The notes under the pieces are model-generated. The model was not told the DNA's origin, made no database searches, and worked only from the letters and a program-made list of their open reading frames with translations. Made by a program: the position numbers and the translations under genes. A DNA stretch of 64,000 bases from the NCBI RefSeq assembly GCF_029168945.1, contig NC_083601.1, positions 30,121,660-30,185,659 on the forward strand. Reading direction: 5' to 3'. Shown here one piece after another: positions 60,020 through 64,000 of the stretch; the first letter of the stretch is position 1, and every line of letters begins with the position of its first letter. The stretch is from Cannabis sativa (lineage: Eukaryota > Streptophyta > Magnoliopsida > Rosales > Cannabaceae).

Positions 60020-62035
60020 ATGACGTTGTTTCACTTCTTCAACTGTGCCATTCTTACCTTCGGACCTCACGCCGTCTACTACTCCGCCACGCCTCTGTAC
60101 GTTTCTTCTTCTTTTACATCTTTGTTTTTGTGTACACAGTAGATCAATCTACCACAATTTCAAAATCTTACCTTTACTGTTTCTCAAACACTTAAAGAAA
60201 GTAAACCCTTAAATCAACATTCGAATTTCGAATCTTTAATTTTTGTGTGTGATGGAGTTTTCTAATTTATGAGTATTGATCTGCAGATCCGAGTATGATA
60301 CACTTGGTACCTCTATTAAATCTGCCATTGTTTATCTCGTTACAGCTTTAGTCAAGGTTTGTTTTCTTGGTTAATCATATTCTATTAATACGCATCCTGC
60401 GACTTATTTTAATCTTCTTTTACTGCATCTAATTTGTATACCTAAATTGTGTTGGCAGCTTGTTTGTCTTGCCACTTTTCTTAAGGTATCGGAGACTGAC
60501 CACTTCGATCCTTACCAGGTAATGTAGTAGTCTACGATGTATACTTTTTATTTGCATTATAGTTCACTCACACATATATTTATAGTCTTTGTTGCTCGAT
60601 CTTCATAACTTCAATAGAAAGGGACTTTAATTTTATGATTTATTTCCTTAAAATGATTTTAGCATTTGTGATATTGGCTTGAAACTATATGTTATACAAT
60701 ATCAGAATTCGGATATCACGGTTGTTGAAAAACGTTCGGTAAGATTGATTCCATTTAAGGTTGAAAATGGACTGTGGATTATGTTGAAATGAAAGTGCTT
60801 GACTTCCCACCAAGTAATTGATTGAAGGGATAACATGTGAGACCAGGAAACCCTAAAAGGTGGACTGGAAGCCCTTCAAAGTTCGATTTTGTTTTCTTTC
60901 TTCATTGGTTGAATCAATTAAGATCCTGGACACAAATTTGGACTCCTAAAATAACTCCTCTTGTTCATGAAATTTGGGTTGGAGTTACATCACCTAATTC
61001 TGCCATTTTACTTGCAGGAAGCCTTAAAAGCTTTAATTGGTTTTGTAGATGTTGCTGGCCTTTACTTCGCATTGACTCAGTTGACTCACAGAAATATATC
61101 TCAAAACCATAAATTTCAAGCAGTTGGACTTGGTAAGGCAGACCTTTGTGAATTTAGTACAGAAACCAATTAATATATTTTAATGTAAAGGGACAAATAA
61201 ATAAAAAGAGTTCCAAATCGAAATTCAAGTTGTTGTCTTAGTTTGCAGTTTCTTTTACTTGAGGGTAAGCTTTTAGCATTTTCTAATGATAATTCGCTGT
61301 TTGCAGGATGGGCTTTTGCTGATTCTGTTTTGCATAGATTGGCACCTCTTTGGGTAGGTGCCAGAGGATTGGAATTCACTTGGGATTTCATCCTACAAGG
61401 TCTTGAAGCGAATGCAAATCTGGTAAAGTTATTTGCTTTTTTGTTAAGACCTGTCATGTGAATTCAGTATTCATCTCTATAGATCTGCATGCTTTTCCCT
61501 GGGTTTCAGAGTTAAATTTCCATTGCATTAGTATCAGTATGTTCCTAAATTGTATTCACTTTTTGTATTCAGGTGTTCAGCATATCTCTTGCTGCATTGG
61601 GTTCTCTAATGTGGCTGCGAAAAAACAAACCCAAGACATTGATTCCCATAATATACGTGTGTGCAGTGATTGTAGCAACTATGCCATCTATCACAAGGTT
61701 TGGTGTTTCTGCAATCATAACCTTTTTTTAAAATTTTATTTTTCTCTGTGTACGTGTGTGTCTTCTCTATTTCAGTTTAATTGTGATGTTTTTAGTTTGT
61801 AAAATATGCTCGAAAACTCTAAGTTTCCACCTACAATGTCCCTGCCACCATGCATCACCGCACATCTGACACGATTTATTGGACTGATCATATCTTTTCA
61901 TGTTTTTTCAGCTATCTTAAGCGAGGCTTGGGCTGGCACTTCCCAGAAGTGGTTGGCTTCCAACTATCCATTTCTCTAGTGATGGCTTTGATCAGTTGTC
62001 AGCTCTTTTCTGCTTGTCAGAGACCCTCATACTGA
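60020..62035 (+). CDS. TMEM147: TMEM147 homologue, seven exons
   Basis: Multi-pass ER membrane protein. In animals TMEM147 belongs to the BOS part of the multipass translocon at Sec61; a like role in plants is inferred. Exons: 60020-60096, 60287-60356, 60459-60518, 61018-61132, 61307-61422, 61573-61697 and 61912-62035. All are GT/AG with frame kept, giving 228 residues (human about 224). Shared family features are the start MTLFHFFNC, LSEYDTLG, LVCLATFLKV, the GWAFADSVLHRLAPLWVGARGLEFTWDFI stretch (shown by positions 61306-61400) and several hydrophobic helices after it (for example LIPIIYVCAVIVA). Intact, ends RPSY. The first exon sits very close to repeat DNA. Confidence 0.94.
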
Positions 62036-62586
62036 GGAATCAATCCTAACGTTAGTCGTAACTTCCCTTGCGAGTGGATTCTTTTTAATTTTTTACTGGG
62101 CGATATCAAGACTTCCTTTTCTATTTTTATTTCCTAGATAATAACTCTTTTTGTTCATTTAAATATATATTTTTTGATACAAATTTGTAAAAGGGAAAAC
62201 CAACATTTATTTGTGTCATGACTTGGAAAATGTGGAGTTTCAACACAGTAAGTGGAGAAATATCTGTGTCAAAATTAATGGGAGGGCTATGCCATGGTGG
62301 AGATTTTGGCTTTCTGAGCTGGGAAAAGGTCATCTAGTAAATAACCTTTACAAGTTACAACTACTCTTGCTTTCTTCTCTTGTTTACCTTAAGCTGTGCT
62401 CCAAACTACACTACTCCTAAGTTGCTATACTTCAGGTCACAAGTTACAACCACTCCAAGTTTAGATTTAACTTTAGAGTTTTGGTCTTTGATTGGAAGGT
62501 TTGATAGGGCTAGGGGGCTTAACATACAGTTTCATTTATTGTTGTACCATAAATGCCTAAGTAGATTTTCATTGAACCATTCACAG
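62036..62586. other. 3' flank of TMEM147
   Basis: Probable 3' UTR followed by spacer. No other gene supported. Confidence 0.5.
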
Positions 62587-62804
62587 GTATCGGTAGCAAG
62601 AGGGCACCCAAGATCAGCCACCGAGAGTTACAAGAAATTGGCTAAAATATGAAAGAGTTTTATGAAGGCCTGCATCTTCCAAACGTGGATTTTGTCTTTA
62701 GAACTGTAGATGAAGTCATTCAAATTTTATGTAAAGAAGTTAAGAAGAGCATACCAAAAATTCATAATGACAATAATTTAGAGAAAACGGGTGATGTAGA
62801 GTGA
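62587..62804 (+). pseudogene. Short coding-like fragment, unknown
   Basis: After an acceptor-like TTCACAG, one frame reads GSKRAPKISHRELQEIG, a stop, then MKEFYEGLHLPNVDFVFRTV and on to TGA at 62802-62804 (51 residues from ATG 62649). The composition is protein-like (amphipathic, balanced charge) in an otherwise AT-rich region. I do not recognise it. It may be a gene fragment; chance is possible. Confidence 0.3.
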
Positions 62805-63340
62805 CCAGCATAATTTACTCTATATGAAAACCTTGCAGTAATCTACTACTCAGTTGGAACACAAATTTTACCTCTAATGATAGTAAATTATTGTAAAATT
62901 TGGAATAAATAATACCATTGACTTATTTTATTGGAGATGGTCTGACACCTTTCGTAAATTTTATGAATTACAAATCAATTTTTAATTTAAACTTTATTTG
63001 TGTCACAATCTTAAAATTGATAAACTATAATTTAAGTCATTACTAATTATGAGATGACGGATTCAGTTAAATTAACCTTGTCCCTTTTCATATATGCTCT
63101 TTCATTTGGTTCCGGGTGAAATATCAACAAAATAATTAGCTTTCTTCACAAAGTTTGAATACCATAATTTATCAAAAGGATCACCAAAAGAATATATATT
63201 ATTAATTTTATAGTGATATTTCTCTTTTGAAGAAAAAGAATATGTATGATTATTAATAGAAATTTTTACACTAAAAATACAAAAGGCTAACTTTATTACA
63301 TATATACTACAACACGGTAAAAGCAACTTTTATACACTTT
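62805..63340. other. AT-rich spacer
   Basis: Nothing recognisable. Confidence 0.5.
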
Positions 63341-63583
63341 GGACTCGTTTGGAACGCCGTATTAGGTCGTATTGTATTGTATTGTATTATATTGAATTGG
63401 ATTATATATCATATTTTTATATAATACTATGTTAAACTTTAATTTATACTAAAATATTATATATTTAGGTGTCCATAAAAGTTAATACCACATATAGTTT
63501 TACATAAAAATATTGCATAAAATACAATTCAATATAATACAATACAATACAATACGACCTAATACAGCGTTCCAAACGAGCCC
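63341..63583. mobile_element. Foldback MITE, 243 bp
   Basis: Long terminal inverted repeats of about 60 bp. The left starts GGACTCGTTTGGAACGCCGT, and the reverse complement of the right starts GGGCTCGTTTGGAACGCTGT. Both are followed by ATTAGGTCGTATTGTATTG and ATATTGAATTG. TTT is present on both flanks, suggesting a 3-bp duplication and a possible PIF/Harbinger (Tourist-like) origin; the superfamily is uncertain. Confidence 0.85.
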
Positions 63584-63666
63584 TTTAAGTTTAATTTGTT
63601 ACACTTTTACCACTTGCACACACAATCTTGTGGGTATGTCTGGAAATTATTCATGGCGGAAGTAAC

Positions 63667-64000
63667 CTAGAAGACTCCGACTGCTCTACCGTGAGACCCA
63701 TTTCTGGTGAAATCCACTGCCATCGCCGCCGTCGCAGCATGTGGGTCGGGATCCTCCATAGCCGGATTTTCTGTGGCATCGCCGGAGAGATACGTTGCGG
63801 AGATCACCTCCAACGGAGAAGAAGACGATGGGCCAAAGAAGAAAACGTCGCTGAAGACATCGTCGGAGAAGAAGGAAGACCCGCTGTTAGTGCTAGCGTC
63901 GGAGGAGGAAGACCCGCAGGTGGTGTCGTTGGGGTGGGTTCCATCACCAGTGCCGAGGTCGATCGCGTTGCTGGCGGTGACGGAGCCGAACCAACAACGG
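63667..64000 (-). CDS. Partial gene at window edge, C-terminal part
   Basis: GC-rich stretch unlike its surroundings. On the minus strand a frame enters from beyond 64000 and runs 110 codons to TAG at 63667-63669. It is rich in Ser, Asp and Thr (GSSSSDASTNSGSSFFSDDV), then SGDATENPAMEDPDPHAA, ending SHGRAVGVF. I do not recognise it. Two plus-strand frames (63695-64000 without a start, and 63739-64000 from ATG) are open too, so strand is uncertain. I favour minus because of its ordinary composition, its stop and the AT-rich 3' flank. Confidence 0.42.
   Translation of the reverse strand, partial: RCWFGSVTASNAIDLGTGDGTHPNDTTCGSSSSDASTNSGSSFFSDDVFSDVFFFGPSSSSPLEVISATYLSGDATENPAMEDPDPHAATAAMAVDFTRNGSHGRAVGVF

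Overview
This is a stretch of a eudicot plant nuclear genome. The evidence is intron-split plant genes, telo-box and site II promoter motifs, a plastid-type ferredoxin precursor, plant lineages of LTR retrotransposons (Athila, Reina-like, Ty1-copia), hAT MITEs, a tRNA-derived SINE and Helitron-like ends. The background is very AT-rich with long homopolymers. I cannot name the species.

Layout. 1-2.7 kb holds the ribosomal protein gene RPS25 on the minus strand. 3.7-4.9 kb is a dead LINE 3' end. 5.7-23.5 kb is one nested block: a minus-strand Ty1-copia element with near-identical 490-bp LTRs and a ruined gag-pol, interrupted 87 bp inside its 3' LTR by a young 10.8-kb Athila element with two 1530-bp LTRs. 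24.35-27.55 kb is a solo LTR carrying a second, 2.46-kb solo LTR, each with its own target duplication. 28.3 kb holds a hAT MITE, and 28.58-33.94 kb a compact chromodomain Ty3-gypsy element (Reina-like) with lightly damaged pol.

34.4-36.8 kb is a ferredoxin gene with an apparent long intron in its leader. 38.6 kb has a short SINE with a 9-bp target duplication. 39.06-41.02 kb is the 5' part of another copia element, and 41.7-42.0 kb a second hAT MITE of the 28.3-kb family. At 44.0 kb lies a small unknown gene. 45.66-48.48 kb is a 5'-truncated LINE with a hAT MITE inside it.

48.6-51.5 kb is an IscA-like iron-sulfur assembly gene, possibly preceded by a spliced upstream ORF that ends exactly at its ATG. 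It converges on a membrane-anchored dual-specificity phosphatase gene (52.3-53.6 kb). A second small unknown gene is at 54.8 kb. 55.8-59.9 kb is a Helitron-like repeat zone. It abuts a seven-exon TMEM147 homologue (60.0-62.0 kb). A MITE and the edge of a further GC-rich gene close the window.

The host genes belong to unrelated pathways (translation, plastid electron transfer, Fe-S assembly, phosphatase signalling, ER translocon) and show no shared operation. I found no new defence or biosynthetic system. The interest lies in the nested transposon architecture and a few host-gene oddities.
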